Positions 1 to 11,666 of a DNA stretch of 64,000 nt are shown piece after piece (position 1 is the stretch's first letter; every line of letters begins with the position of its first letter). The position numbers and the translations under genes are program-made. The notes under the pieces were generated by a model that saw nothing but the letters and a program-made list of their open reading frames with translations, made no database searches and was not told where the DNA came from. This DNA is from Viola odorata (taxonomy: Eukaryota; Streptophyta; Magnoliopsida; Malpighiales; Violaceae), in assembly GCA_963691705.1 (NCBI GenBank), contig OY829541.1, positions 54,297,931-54,361,930 on the forward strand, in the 5' to 3' direction.

Positions 1-1770
1 TTGCTGATATTGATGATGCTTTGTTTGACTATCCCACTGGTTGGGATAAAGTTGCTGCATTTAGAGAGGTCACTGGTGATAACAACTGAGATAGCCCTGA
101 CGGTCCTATTACAAGTGACTCTTGTCGGAGCGGTTTCCCAGACGGCCTACATGGATATCAATGTATCGCCCAAGAATCAGCGATGGACTCCTAGGATGGT
201 CGACTTCAGCGGGGGGGGGGGGGGGACTCACGCGACTCTATAAGCACGACGTCATCCCGTCCTAGGAACCAACAAGGTTATCGCTCCCGACAGCCTCACG
301 CGACATCACCCCTGACGTCATCAACTGATATCGCCTGTGACGTCATCATCAAACGGCGCCTTTGTTGGTATCGCCAGGTATCGCTGCCCAGATTCTATAA
401 ATACCCCATCTTTTTCTATAAGGAGGTGCGGTCAGATTCACCTAGAGAAACCCCTGCTACTTTAAAAACCCATACTGACTTAAGCATCGGAGTGTCTACG
501 CCGGAGCTCCCCCTCCGGCGCTGTGCAGGTACACCCGACGTCATTCACTACTGTTCCGATCATATGCGACGCAGAATCTCACAAGATCAACATCGAATCT
601 TATCAACTGGAGACCCTGATGTTGTTTTTAATAGGAACTCTAAAGCACACACTATTCAGAACCCTGCACTTCGCATGCTTCACAGAACTTTGTCTATCAA
701 CCTTTCGGGGAAGACAAAAGTTTCTCGAAATTTGGCTAAATCTAAACTCTTTTAGCTTTGGTGTATGTTGCACAAGAAAAGAGTCAATTTAGGTCTCTAT
801 TTGGTTCAACAATTGCATGCTTGTGAGTCCATCTCTAAACTGATTCTAGGATCATTGATTACATGGTTGGCTGTGCGAACTGCAAATTTAGATCTTGCTA
901 CTGCTGACTTGCACAAATGTTACTCCCCTAAAATATTAAATTTGAAAGCCTTCGACCAAATGGGATATTTCCATTTGGAAGGAGAGTTTGTTCAGTGCAA
1001 CGCAGGTTTTACACCAGTGGAGGAGCACATTTTTTGGAGGAAGCATGATGGGAAATACAAGCTAAGGCCCATCATTATCCTAGGAGAAGCAGCAGAGGAC
1101 ATTCTAGCCCAAGATCTAGGCCAAGCATCAGGCCAAGATCTTGCTAATACCAACCCTGCAGTTGAGGATCTAGGCCAAACCACAGGCCAAGATCCCCCCT
1201 AGCACATCCACTGACCCTCCAGTATGGGCCACAGAATTCCATGCCCGGCAGCTGCTCATCCTCGAGCAGCAGAAGATTATCTTAGACCGTCTAGGCCAAG
1301 ACAAGCCCCAAGACAAGCCAAGCGAGGCCCCTGCTGCAGAAAATGTCGAGGAATTGCCACGCTGGGCAAATGCCCTCGTAGCCCACCAGCAGGCAGATAG
1401 AAAAGCCATGGACTCCAACCAAAAGCACACGCTTGGGGTCCTAAATGATTTTTTAATAGGGATGAGAGCTTTGAACAGCTCCATCACCAATGTCCAAAAA
1501 GGTGTCACGAGTCTTCATCAGAAGGTGGACTTCATGATGCCATTTTTCCGCAGAGCTGCACTCGCTCACCAACAACAGCCACCAACTGCGCCTCCTACTC
1601 CACAAGGATCATCACCACCCCCCCTCCTCCAGTTGATGATCTTGGCCAACCAGCAGGCCAACCATCCAGCCAAGGCCCTGCCCCTCCAGCTTCTTGATTT
1701 TCCCCCCCAGGTCGTGTTTATTCTTTCCTTTTTTCCTTTCTGTTTTTTTTTGTTTCTCTCCACACAATGA
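1..1770 (+). pseudogene. Athila third ORF (env-position protein), broken, copy in Athila-C
   Basis: This is the extra ORF that Athila elements carry between integrase and the 3' LTR. Its function is not established; the domain is often annotated as a 'putative plant transposon protein'. Reading starts in frame 3 at the window edge, is interrupted by a solo LTR at 77-605, and continues in the same frame from 606. Residues such as NPALRMLHRTLSINLSGK and KRVNLGLYLVQQLHA match the Athila-D copy closely. It is dead: an in-frame TAG at 753-755 sits where the D copy has Leu, and a frame change occurs in the C-rich run near 1190-1200. The tail to the stop at 1768-1770 is Gln/Pro-rich and quite different from the D copy, so C and D are distinct subfamilies. 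Short GQ-containing repeats (LGQASGQD type) come from the dispersed DNA word described in the findings. Confidence 0.85.
77..605 (+). repeat. Solo LTR of the Tat-B family
   Basis: The segment begins TGATAACAACTGAG and ends GAATCTTATCA, the same ends as the Tat-B LTRs at 22130 and 38454. It is flanked by a perfect 5-bp target duplication, ACTGG, at 72-76 and 606-610. No internal Tat sequence is present, so this is a solo LTR left by LTR-LTR recombination. It keeps the LTR TATA box (TATAAATA near 397-404), a 15-G run at 211-225 and the CTTAAGCATCGGAGTG segment near 479. Removing it restores the reading frame of the Athila ORF it interrupts. Confidence 0.93.
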
Positions 1771-2673
1771 GGAAATTGTGTCTTCTAAGTGTGGGGAGGT
1801 GTCCAGTATGTGCTTTTAATTATGTGTTTTGATGTGTATATATGTGTTGTTTGTGTGAACAAATTTTTTTTTCTTTCTTTCTTTTCTTGCATGAGTCTGT
1901 CCAGTTTGTAAGTCTGTCCAGTCTGTGAGTCCACTTTATGCATTATTTTTGTTCCTCTTTTTTATGTATGTTTGAGTCTGTCTTGTTGAGTGCACACCGG
2001 GAAACCCAGATTTTTGCATAGACTGTTTAATGCACCACTGAAATTGCATGTAGACACTTGTTTAGGTGAAACAATGCTATAGTAACAGGGAAGTGAACGA
2101 ACATAACCTGATTAATGCTTTAGGGGCATATTATCTAATGCTACCCAAACATTAGCTATCCACATGGTCGAAAGGGCGTCTAGCTAGAACCTTAACAAAC
2201 ATTAGGGTGACAAGGCTTGCTGCAAAATGATTTGGGTGTGCTTAGTTCTATCTGTTTTGAGTGTGAGACATAAAAAGGTGCTGGAATGTCATAGGGCAAT
2301 CATAGCAAAGGTGGAAGTTTTGGATGCCCAAAAAGAACAAGCTCTGTCTATGTGATATGCTTGTAAAAATACCAAGGGCATAGAAAAAATATGAATGAAT
2401 GAGTTATGTATGTAAAACTTCAAGGGCATAGAAAAAATATAATATCAGCCAAAGTGATTTAAATGGCACTAGTCTTTAGGCACGTTTGGATAGAACCGCA
2501 CTTCGGTGGGACTCAAATCAGTGGCAAGTTTAGTTCCCTATACATTATCCAATAAAATCTAGCAGGATGTCTTTATACCATTTGGATAGGGTATGTTTAG
2601 GGTATTGATTTGTCCTTGTTAGTCTAGCATTGGGTCAGTTAGATAAGTGTCTTGGTGATTTCAATTGTGGGGT
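1771..2673 (+). other. Athila-C 3' untranslated region, no gene
   Basis: Non-coding tail downstream of the third ORF. It is recognisable as the + strand counterpart of 4310-5260 in Athila-D, for example CACACAATGAGGA just after the stop and the AGTGTGGGGAGGTGT segment. It stops abruptly at 2673 where Athila-D begins, and resumes at 20704. I see no coding sequence in it. Confidence 0.75.
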
Positions 2674-4170
2674 TGATCGTGTGTCGAACACGTCAAATAT
2701 AAGTGTATAATAGTTATGGAATTGGGGGTAGAAATACAACTTATGTCTACAAAGACTTGTAGATTGCGGTAAGAAGATCGGTCCACAGAGATCTCTAGGT
2801 AAACGTAGTTCCTGGTTGAATTCCTCGTCACTGAATTTGGTTGGGTGAATCTGAAAACAAAGACAAAAACAAAAGAAGTAAAACAATTCAAAATAGTCTT
2901 GGTCAAAGGGTTGGCCAAGACAGGGGTCAAGATTATGAGATATCAAATAAAGGGGTATCCTTGGTAAGGGCGTTCGATCATTGACTCAAGGGTATTTGTC
3001 TCTAAATTCATAGTACTGCTATAGAGTGGAGGTGCTCCTGTTCACTCCTGCTTCCCTCCTCTTCAAATCATCTAGCGGGTGCTCCCTTTTCTGATGATCC
3101 TAGCCAAGGGACACCTTGCTGGTTAAAAGGTTTATCCATTTGACTGCTGTCTTGAGTGGCTGTTCGCTTCATGAATAACATAAGAGAAGATAATACCTAG
3201 TCAAGTTGTTTCCTTATGGAAACCCTAGGTTGTCAATCTGGTCTTGGTCTAGATCGTTTGTTCCTTCTAGTCTGGCGCGAGACTAGTCACCTACTTGGCC
3301 TAGCCGACGGGTGCTCCCTTTCCTTTTAGGCTGGTTGCAACTCTTCTCTCCTAGGGTACAAGAATGATCAGGTCTTGTCTCTAGTGAGTAAGCGGTTTAT
3401 TAAACTCAAGGAATAAACGAATACGAATTATGGAGACTCTTAAGTGTGGTTTTGATCTCACGAATATATATAAGAACACAACTCTTCAACCCTTACCAAG
3501 AATAGATGTTTAGCTAGACGTACTCATAGATGGAAGAATAAAATATTTACTTGCATAATAAAACTAAATCCGAGAATTCCACAATAGGAAAATTCCGAAG
3601 CAGGAAAATAGTTCAATGTTGAAAACGGGAAAAGAAAAGAGATCGGAGAGTCGTTGGAAAGGCAAGACAAAATCCGGCTAAATACTAGAAAAAAGCCTCT
3701 TGTCCTTTTCCAACTCTAACTCTTCAAACAAATCTTAAAAGATAATAATGTTTTCTATGAGAAATAAATCGCAACAAAAGAGGGAGGTCCTAAATAGGAT
3801 TCTTCGAAATAGATCGGCGTCAGATCCCTCTTGAGTTGCTAGATAACAACGACTTGTCAGCTCACAAGGCCCAGATGAAACGTGGCCCAAAAGGTTTGCT
3901 GATGCTGTCACTCGAGATGGCTTGTCGCGACATGAGTCTTGGCCAAGCCTCCGGCCAAGACGAATTGGTAATCGTTCCTCTCTGCGCGAATGGGTCTTGG
4001 CCAAGGTCTAGGCCAAGACGATCTGATAATCAACTCCAGCGCTCCATTGAAATGCTCCGATCCAGAACCAGAACTGCCAAAGTATGAGGAAAGAAAGGGA
4101 AATCAGTAGATTTTCTGCCCAAACAATATGTAAATGGGCAGTCAAAACATGATTAAATGCAATGCAATCA
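2674..4170 (-). repeat. Athila-D 3' LTR
   Basis: About 1497 bp, with ends TG...CA, next to CCCACACTT (complement of the polypurine tract AAGTGTGGG) at 4175-4183. It is intact, unlike its partner at 13670/20000, and shows what the 5' LTR has lost: the segment at about 3078-3468 has no counterpart there. It contains two perfect copies of GTCTTGGCC-N8-GGCCAAGAC at 3936-3961 and 3994-4019, and a degenerate one near 2898-2924. Confidence 0.92.
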
Positions 4171-5261
4171 AATTACCCACACTTAAAACATGCTTGCCTC
4201 CAAGCATGAAGACTCAAAGATAAAAACAAAACACTCTAGAACAGACCAGACACCGTGAACCCCTTGAATTTCTTTATTCCAAGCTGTTTACCCCTTCACT
4301 GAAGTTGGCAAGACACTTCCCTAAGCGACCTAATGCTGGACTAACAAGGACAAATCAATACCCTAAACATACCCTTTCCAAATGGTACTAAGACATCATA
4401 CTAGATTAATTTGTTGAAGTATAGGGGACAAGACTTACCACAGATTTGAGTCCCACCGTGTGCTGCTCTACCCAAACGTGCCTAAAGACTGGTGTCATTT
4501 AAATCACTTTGGCAGAAATTATCTTATATTTTTTTTCTATGTCATTTGTATTTTTACAGACATATCTCATCATTTTTTTTCTTGCCTTTTTGTATCTTTT
4601 TACAAGCGTTGCACATAGACAGAGCTTGTTCTTTTCGGCTGGAACTTCCACCTTTGCTATGTCTGTCCTATGACATTCCAGCACATTTTTAGCGTCTCAC
4701 ACTCAAACAGATAGAACAACACTCTCAAATCAGACGCAGCAAGTCCCATCACCCTAATGGAAGTTAAGGTCCTAGCTAGATGTCCTAAATTCCATTTGGA
4801 TAGTTAATGTTCAGGAATCATTAGAGTATATGCCCCTTAGGCATTGATCTAGTTGCGCTCATTCGCTTCCCTGTTACTAAAGCATTGTGTCGCCTAGACA
4901 AGTGTCTAAATACAACTTCACCGAAAGACTAAACAGCCTAGGCTAGAAAATAGGGGTTCGGTGCACACTCAATCAGAACAGACTCAAACATGCAAAGAAA
5001 ATACAAATAAAAATCATGCAATTGACAGACTCTATAGACTGGATAGACGTGTGCAAAAAGGAAGATTAAATCATGCAAAAACTGACTCAAAAATTTAGAC
5101 AATTAACACTTAGTCATCACAAAACACAAAAATAAAAGGACTTAAAAAGACTCAACTGTACACCCTCCCCACACTTAAAAGACAATGTCCTCATTGTGTG
5201 GAGAAGTATAAAAATAAAAATTTAAAACAAAAGAACGAAACAACCTGGGGGCAGAAGCAGA
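4171..5261 (-). other. Athila-D 3' untranslated region and polypurine tract
   Basis: Non-coding stretch between the stop of the third ORF and the 3' LTR. The polypurine tract reads AAGTGTGGG on the minus strand, next to the LTR. A second purine-rich copy (AAGTGTGGGGAGGG) lies near 5163-5178 just after the ORF, as in Athila-C. No coding sequence is seen. Confidence 0.75.
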
Positions 5262-7381
5262 TCATGCTGCTGGAGTCTGGGGATCCTGGCCTGAAGCTTG
5301 GCCTAGATCTATGGCTGGAGGTGGTACTTCTGATTTTTGTGGAGCAGAGGGGGGTTGCTGTTGAGTTGTTGCAGCTGGTTCGGGATCCTCTTGCTCGTCA
5401 GAGGACTCGGAGTCACTGCTGGTGATCATATGATTGTGCACCTTCTTGCGAATGTATCCTACAGCTCCGTCCAAAGCCTTGAGGTACCCTAAGTGGACCT
5501 GCAGATGCTCATAGACATGGATAACGTTGGTCCTGAGGTTCTTCTGCTGCTCTTGGATGATCTTCTGGCTGTCGATCAGCGCCTGGCCCCAGCATGGGAC
5601 TATCTTAGTGCTGCCTGCAGTAGGAGGCTCTTGTGGCCTGTCTTGGCCCTTGTCTTGGCCTAGACGATCCAAGATGATCTTCTGCTGCTCCAGGATGAGC
5701 AGCTGCCGGGCTTGAAATTCTCTGGCCCATGCTGGAGGTTCACTGGTTGTACTGAGCATGTGATCTTGGCCTGAAGCTTGGCCAAGATCAGCCGCTAGAG
5801 GGTCTGGAATGGGAGTTTCTTGGCCTGGGGTTTGGCCTAGACCCTCAGCAGAAATGTCTTCCTCAGCCTCTCCTGGGATCTTCACAGGTCGCAGCTTGTA
5901 TCTGCCATCATTTTTCTTGGAGAAAATGTGCTCCCCCACTGGAGTAAAACCTGTATTACAAGCAACAAACCCTTCTTCCAAATGGAAATATCCCATTTGG
6001 TCGAAGGCTTTCAAATCTAGAATTTTTGGGGAACAACATTTATGCAAATCAACAGTGGCAAGATCTAACTTAGCAGTTTGAACAGCAAGCCATGTAATCA
6101 AAGACCTAAAAATCAGCTTGGTAACAGACTCACGAGCATGCAATTGCTGAACCAAATAAAGTCCTAAATTGACTCTTTTCTGGTGAAAAATACACCAAAG
6201 CAAAAAGAGTTCTGACTTTGCTAAATTTCCAGAGACTTTTGTCTTCCCCGAAAGATTGATAGACAAAGTCCTGTGGAGCATTCTAAGTGCAGGGTTCGGT
6301 ATTGAGTGGGCCTTAGAATTTCTATCAAATTTCGCATTAGGGTCACTAGTGACCTCTCTAAAAGCAGTATTGTTATCCCAATCAGAGGGATAATAAAAAA
6401 TAGCCTCATCACTATATGCAAATCCTAACAAAGAATTGAAAGCATTAACAGATAAGTGATTCCATGTATCACATAAGCAAAAATTAATCACATCAGCAGC
6501 AGCAAGGTCTGGTTTATCCCTACCTCTAACATACAAGGTATCCTCATCAAACCAGAAGCTTGTGTGAAATTCCAAACAAAGTTCAGTGTAAGCATCACAA
6601 TCAATAGACATGAAAGGGGTCCAACCAATGGCATACACAAACTCCCTAATTTTATTTCCTAATCCCATTTTATCTAGAAAATCAAAATCAAGCTTAGCAT
6701 AGGTAGGGATGTCACAGGAATGAAAATCACGCAATTTAGACTTGAGGTCTGGTGTATCAAACTTTAACCAGCCTCGAAGTGTGTGCAGGGGAGGAAGAGA
6801 AGGTACGTTAGCAATCTTGGCCAAGACTAGAGTGTCGTCCACGTCATCATCTTCATCTACCTCCACCACCTTTTTCTTTCCTTTGCTTTTGGCGGTTGAA
6901 TGGGCCCTCGGTGAAGCGTTCTTGCGAGCCACTTACTTCACACTGCCGGTCTTCTTTGGTGGTGCGTCTGCGGTGGGCTTCTTCGCCGGAGGTGGCTTTG
7001 TGGGTCGCACTGCTGCCGTGGTCGGAGCAGGGGTAGATCCCTCTGCCGCCTGCTCATCGCGCTTCCTTTTACGTTTTTCGTGCCGTTCCTCCCTGTCCGC
7101 CACCGTGGCCATGGTCTTCGTTGGATTCTTCCGTCTGATCAATGGGACGTCGTCGGAGTCTGTGTCACTCAAGACGACGACCCGGTCCTTTCCTCGGACG
7201 CTGTCCTCTGACTCTGCTCTGGTGTCAGCTCATCCTCGGTGTCTTCGTCTATCATTGTCTGGAGACGACGAATGAAGGATATATTCTCCGGCGGAGCAAC
7301 TGGTGAAGCTTCGCCTCTCAAGTCATCGCTCTCGCTCGGGATGAGAAGCTCGGCGGAGTGGTCAGAGTTTTCTGAGCTCAT
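5262..7381 (-). pseudogene. Athila third ORF (env-position protein), nearly complete
   Basis: The reading begins at ATG 7381 (MSSENSDHSAELL) and originally covered about 705 codons. A frameshift near 7175 and a TAA at 6933-6935 break the N-terminal part; the remaining 556 codons to 5262 are open. The N-terminus is acidic then Lys/Arg-rich (KRKRKR, a possible nuclear signal). The middle is the conserved Athila domain with WLKFDTPDL, NPALRMLHRTLS and QKRVNLGLYLVQQLH. The C-terminus is Gln-rich with LGQASGQD-type repeats. I see no clear signal peptide or membrane span, so although it occupies the env position I do not call it an envelope protein. It is better preserved than gag or pol in the same element. 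Confidence 0.82.
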
Positions 7382-7934
7382 GGTGGTTTGATTTGGGGAG
7401 AAGATTGGAAAGATTAGGGATTTTGGGTTTTTCTGGATGTTTGGGATTTTTTTGGGAGAGAAGAAGAAGAAGGGACTGTTGATTTTTTTTAGCTCAGGTG
7501 GGAGTCCGAATTGTTTGGTTACGTGGGTAATGGAGTGTCAGAGTGGGATGAGAATACACAGAGGTGGTGGTTTTATTTTTCCCACGCCTTCAATTAATTC
7601 CATTTAATTGCTTTTTGAATTTGTCCGTTCAAAAAGCTATTAAAAAGCTTTAAAAAGACGGCGCTGGCACGTGTCCCACTAGTGCTAAAAGAGTCTCCTT
7701 TGATAACAGTCTTGGCCCCAGGCTTGGCCTTCTAAATATTTCGTCAGTCTTGGCCTAAGGCTTGGTCAAGATCTCGGTCAAGACTGCAATTCTTCCCCAC
7801 ACTTAAATTCTGCAAACAGCCAGAAAAAGATAATTAACAGGTTATTTACAAAAATTATGAGAAATAAAATGACATGGGTTGCCTCCCATGTAGCGCCCTT
7901 ATTTTAAGTCCTTGGCTGGACCCTTCACACGACT
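7382..7934 (-). other. Athila-D spacer between integrase and third ORF
   Basis: About 550 bp without a supported gene. It holds two word copies near 7706-7728 and 7747-7787 (GTCTTGGCC...GGCCTTC and a GTCTTGGCC/GGTCAAGAC cluster) and the purine-rich complement CCCCACACTTAAA near 7795-7806. The latter resembles the polypurine tracts of this family and lies just after the end of pol. Confidence 0.6.
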
Positions 7935-10900
7935 TCATTCGTTGGTAGGTGGAATTTCCACATTTTCTGAATTCTTTTCTTCCTGGAATCCTTCGTAAAA
8001 TGGCTTCAATCTTTGGCCATTTACTTTCAGCTCAACACCTGTTTTATTATTCCTAATATCTACTGCACCATGTGGGTAAATATTAGTGACAACAAACGGG
8101 CCTTCCCATTTTGTTTTTAATTTCCCAGGAAAAAGCTTAAAACGAGAGTTAAATAGAAGAACCTGCTCTCCTATGTGGAGAGGTTTCCCAACAATTCATT
8201 TGTCATGATAAGCCTTCATTCTGATCTTGACAATCAGCTGATTGTCATAAGCTTGGTCTCTCAATTCCTCTAGCTCGTGGAGTTGTAGCTTCATCTCTTC
8301 TCCAGCTTGGTCATAACTCACATTGCATTTCCTTATGGCCCAATATGCTTTGTGTTGCAACCCTACTGGTAAGTGGCACGCCTTCCCGTAGACTAGCTTG
8401 TAAGGTGTCATCCCTATTGGGCTTTTGTAAGCCGTTCTGTAGGCCCACAACGCGTCGTCCAAGTGCTGGCTCCAATCGCGTCTGTCTAGGCCTACTGTCT
8501 TGGCCAAGATCGCCTTCACCTCTCTATTCGAAACTTCCGCTTGGCCGTTTGTTTGTGGGTGATAGGCTGTGGATACCCTGTGTGTGATGCTATATTTCCT
8601 AAAAAGAGAAGAAAGAATCTTGTTGCAGAAATGGGTTCCTCGATCACTAACGAATCCTCGAGGAATTCCGAATCTGTTCAAGATGTTAGATTTAATGAAG
8701 GAAATCACAGTCCTAGCATCATCATTCTTGGTGGCTTTTGCCTCTACCCATTTTGATACATAGTCCACAGCCAAAAGAATATACCTGTTACCAAAAGAAG
8801 TAAGGAAAGGTCCCATAAAATCTATGCCTCATATGTCAAAAATCTCACATGAAAGAATAAAGTTCATAGGCATTTCATTTCAAGAGCTAATATTTCTTAC
8901 TTTTTGGCAGGCCGGACATGTTTTGCAAAAGAGAAAACTGTCCTGAAAAATTGTAGGCCAATAAAAACCAGCCTCTAAGACATTCAGGGTTGTTCTTCTA
9001 GCCCCAAAATGACCTCCACACGCTTGAGAGTGGCAAACGTTCAATATTGATAAAGCCTCATTTTGAGGGACACATCTCCTAACTAATTGATCAGTTCCTA
9101 ATTTCCATAAATAAGGATCATCCCAAATGTAGTACTTACTGTCATGCTTGACTTTTACTCTCTCATATGTGGTCATATCTCCATAATGCTTACCTGTTGC
9201 GAGGTAATTCGCAATTTCCGCATACCATGGGCATGGGTTTGGCTGAGGGGTTGGCCTAGAGCTTGGTCTAGACATTATCACCGAGAGCAGTTTTTCGTCT
9301 GGAAACTCTGCTCTTATCTCATTCGCGTCTCCTTTTGCTAGGTAGCGGCTAAGGTGGTCTGCCACTAGATTTTCCCTGCCGCTTTTATCCTTAATTTCCA
9401 GATTGTGCTCCTGCAAAAGAAGAATCCAACGAATGAGTCTAGGTTTGACCTCATGCTTGACCAAGAGATATTTCAATGCTGCATGATCTGAAAATACTAT
9501 AATTTTTGTGCCTAAAAGATATGATCTGAATTTTTCTAAGGCAAAAACTATTGCAAATAATTCTTTTTCAGTCGTGGTATAATTTCTTTGGGCATCATCC
9601 AGCATCTTTGATGCATAATAGATCACGTGAGGATCTTTCCCTTTCTTTTGCCCAAGAACAGCCCCTACGGCTGCATCACTTGCGTCGCACATCAGCTCAA
9701 ATGGCAAGCTCCAATCCGGCGCTTGGATGATAGGGGCTGATGTCAACCGCTCTTTAAGCTTGTCAAATGATTTTTGACAGTCCTCATTGAAGTCTAACTC
9801 CACCTCATTTTGTAGAAGCATGCACATTGGCTCGGCAATTTTCGAAAAATCTTTTATGAACTTGCGATAGAAACCTGCATAGCCAAGAAAGCTTCGAACC
9901 TCACGCAAGCATGAGGGGTAAGGTAGGTTCTTTATAATATCAATTTTTGCTTGATCGACCTCAATTCCTTTCTTTGAAACCACATGCCCAAGGATTATTC
10001 CTTGATCTACCATAAAATGGCATTTTTCATAATTTAAAACTAGGCATGTTTCAACACATCTTTTCAGAATATTTTGTAAATTAAATAAGCATTGTTCAAA
10101 GTCATTACCGTAAATGGTAAAGTCATCCATGAACACTTCGATGTTTTTCTCCACATCTTTGGAAAAAATGCTTACCATACACCTTTGAAAGGTGGCCGGC
10201 GCATTACATAGCCCAAATAACATTCGTCTGTAGGCGAACGTTCCAAAAGGGCACGTGAACGTCATCTTTTCTTGGTCTTCGGTTGCAACGGAAATTTGAT
10301 GAAACCCCGAATAGCCGTCCAAGAAGCAATAGTGAGACTTTTCAGTAAGTCTCTCCACCATTTGGTCGATGAAAGGTAATGGGAAATGATCATTCCGAGT
10401 GACTTGATTCAACCTTCGGTAATCTATGCATACCCTCCATCCATTTTGGATTCTTGTCGTTCTTTGTGTTCCGTCTTCTCCTTCAATGACAGTAATACCT
10501 ATTTTCTTAGGGACTACCTGCACAGGTGAAACCCAGCTGCTATCAGAGATGGGATAAATCACCCCTGCATCTAGCAACTTAATTATTTCCTTTTTAACGA
10601 CTTCCATCATTGGAGGGTTCAATCTCCTCTGGGGTTGCCGAATGGGTTTCTTGTCCTCCTCCTCGTGAATTTTATGGGTACAGATGTTGGCTGATATTCC
10701 TTTTATGTCTGTCATGGTCCACCCAATTGCTTTCTTATGTATCTTCAAGACTGCTACCAACCTATCTTCTTCATCTTTTGACAACTTGGCCGAGATGATA
10801 ACGGGTAGGGTGTCGTCTTGGCCTAGATAGGCGTATTTGAGGTGGTCTGGCAGGGCTTTCAAGTCCAACTGTGGTGCCTGCACAATAGAAGGTAGGAATT

Positions 10901-11666
10901 TAGGAGCTGTGGATTGAATGAATTGGCAACTTACCATTTTCTTCTTCTTCTTGGCTGTCTTGGCCGGAGTCTTGGCCAAGCTCGAGGCCAAGATCGAATC
11001 TATTTCCTCCGTATCAGCTAAACTGGCTAGAACTTCTTGAAGTTTTGTCTGTTCTCCTGTTCTGTCCTCCAACTCTTGCAATGTTTTTGTGGAGATTCCC
11101 TTAGTCAAAACATACTCAAGGGGATCGTTAATATAAATGCCAGTACTTTCATCAGTAATTGGGTCTAAAACATCAATAAAATTCACACAATGCATATCGT
11201 TAGGATGTTTTAATGCTTCTGTTATACTGAATTTAATTGTTCTTCTACAAAATTCCAAGATTATGCTCCCTTCGTAGCAGTCAATCTTTGCTTTAGATGT
11301 CCTTAGAAACGGCCTCCCTAATAAGACATCAGTGGTGCACGAAGGCAATTGAACATTCATTTCTACAATGTAAAAATCAACCGGGTAAATAAAATCATTT
11401 ACCATCACCAGGACATCATTCACAACCCCTCTGGGCCGAATGATAGTTCTGTCGGCTAGCTGGATCACCAGGTCAGTCTCCTTCATTGTTCCTATTTTCA
11501 AGGTTTCGTATTCACTCAAAGACATGACATTGATGCCGGCTCCTAAGTCACAGAGGGCCTTCTCAATGGTCTTGTTTCCTATTTGACAAGGGATGGTGAA
11601 GGTCCCTTGATCTTTGCACTTCTCTGGAAGTTGTTGTACTGCTGAGACTTCTTGAGCTAAATTCAC
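7935..11666 (-). pseudogene. Athila-D pol: protease, reverse transcriptase, RNase H, integrase
   Basis: One reading frame, broken by stops. In order: an aspartic protease with LCDLGAGINVMSLSEYE (the D-L-G variant usual for Athila); reverse transcriptase with SWVSPVQVVPKK, CIDYRRLNQ, FGLCNAPATFQR and the catalytic box FMDD; RNase H with CDASDAAVGAVL, YTTTEKELFAIVFA and FSDHAALKYL; an integrase zinc finger with CHSQACGGHFG and CKTCPACQK; and an integrase core with the second catalytic Asp in SDRGTHF and the Glu in [11 protein letters not shown]. Stops at 8880, about 8830 (D-I-stop-G-I-D, where Trp is expected) and 8196 interrupt the integrase. A short [17 protein letters not shown] tail runs on to a stop at 7935. 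The frame joins gag through a frameshift near 11670. The motifs are otherwise intact, so decay is mostly point nonsense. Confidence 0.9.

Noticed and set aside
6742..7275. A 177-codon + strand ORF opposite the Athila-D third ORF start
   Set aside because: It is complementary to the Lys/Glu-rich N-terminus of that ORF and is better explained as a shadow; the minus frame has clear homologues.
5262..7381. Calling the Athila third ORF an envelope gene
   Set aside because: It sits in the env position, but I see no signal peptide, membrane span or cleavage site.
9144..9341. Short + strand ORFs inside Athila-D pol (also 8345-8587, 10610-10798, 12352-12609)
   Set aside because: All lie opposite conserved pol or gag motifs.
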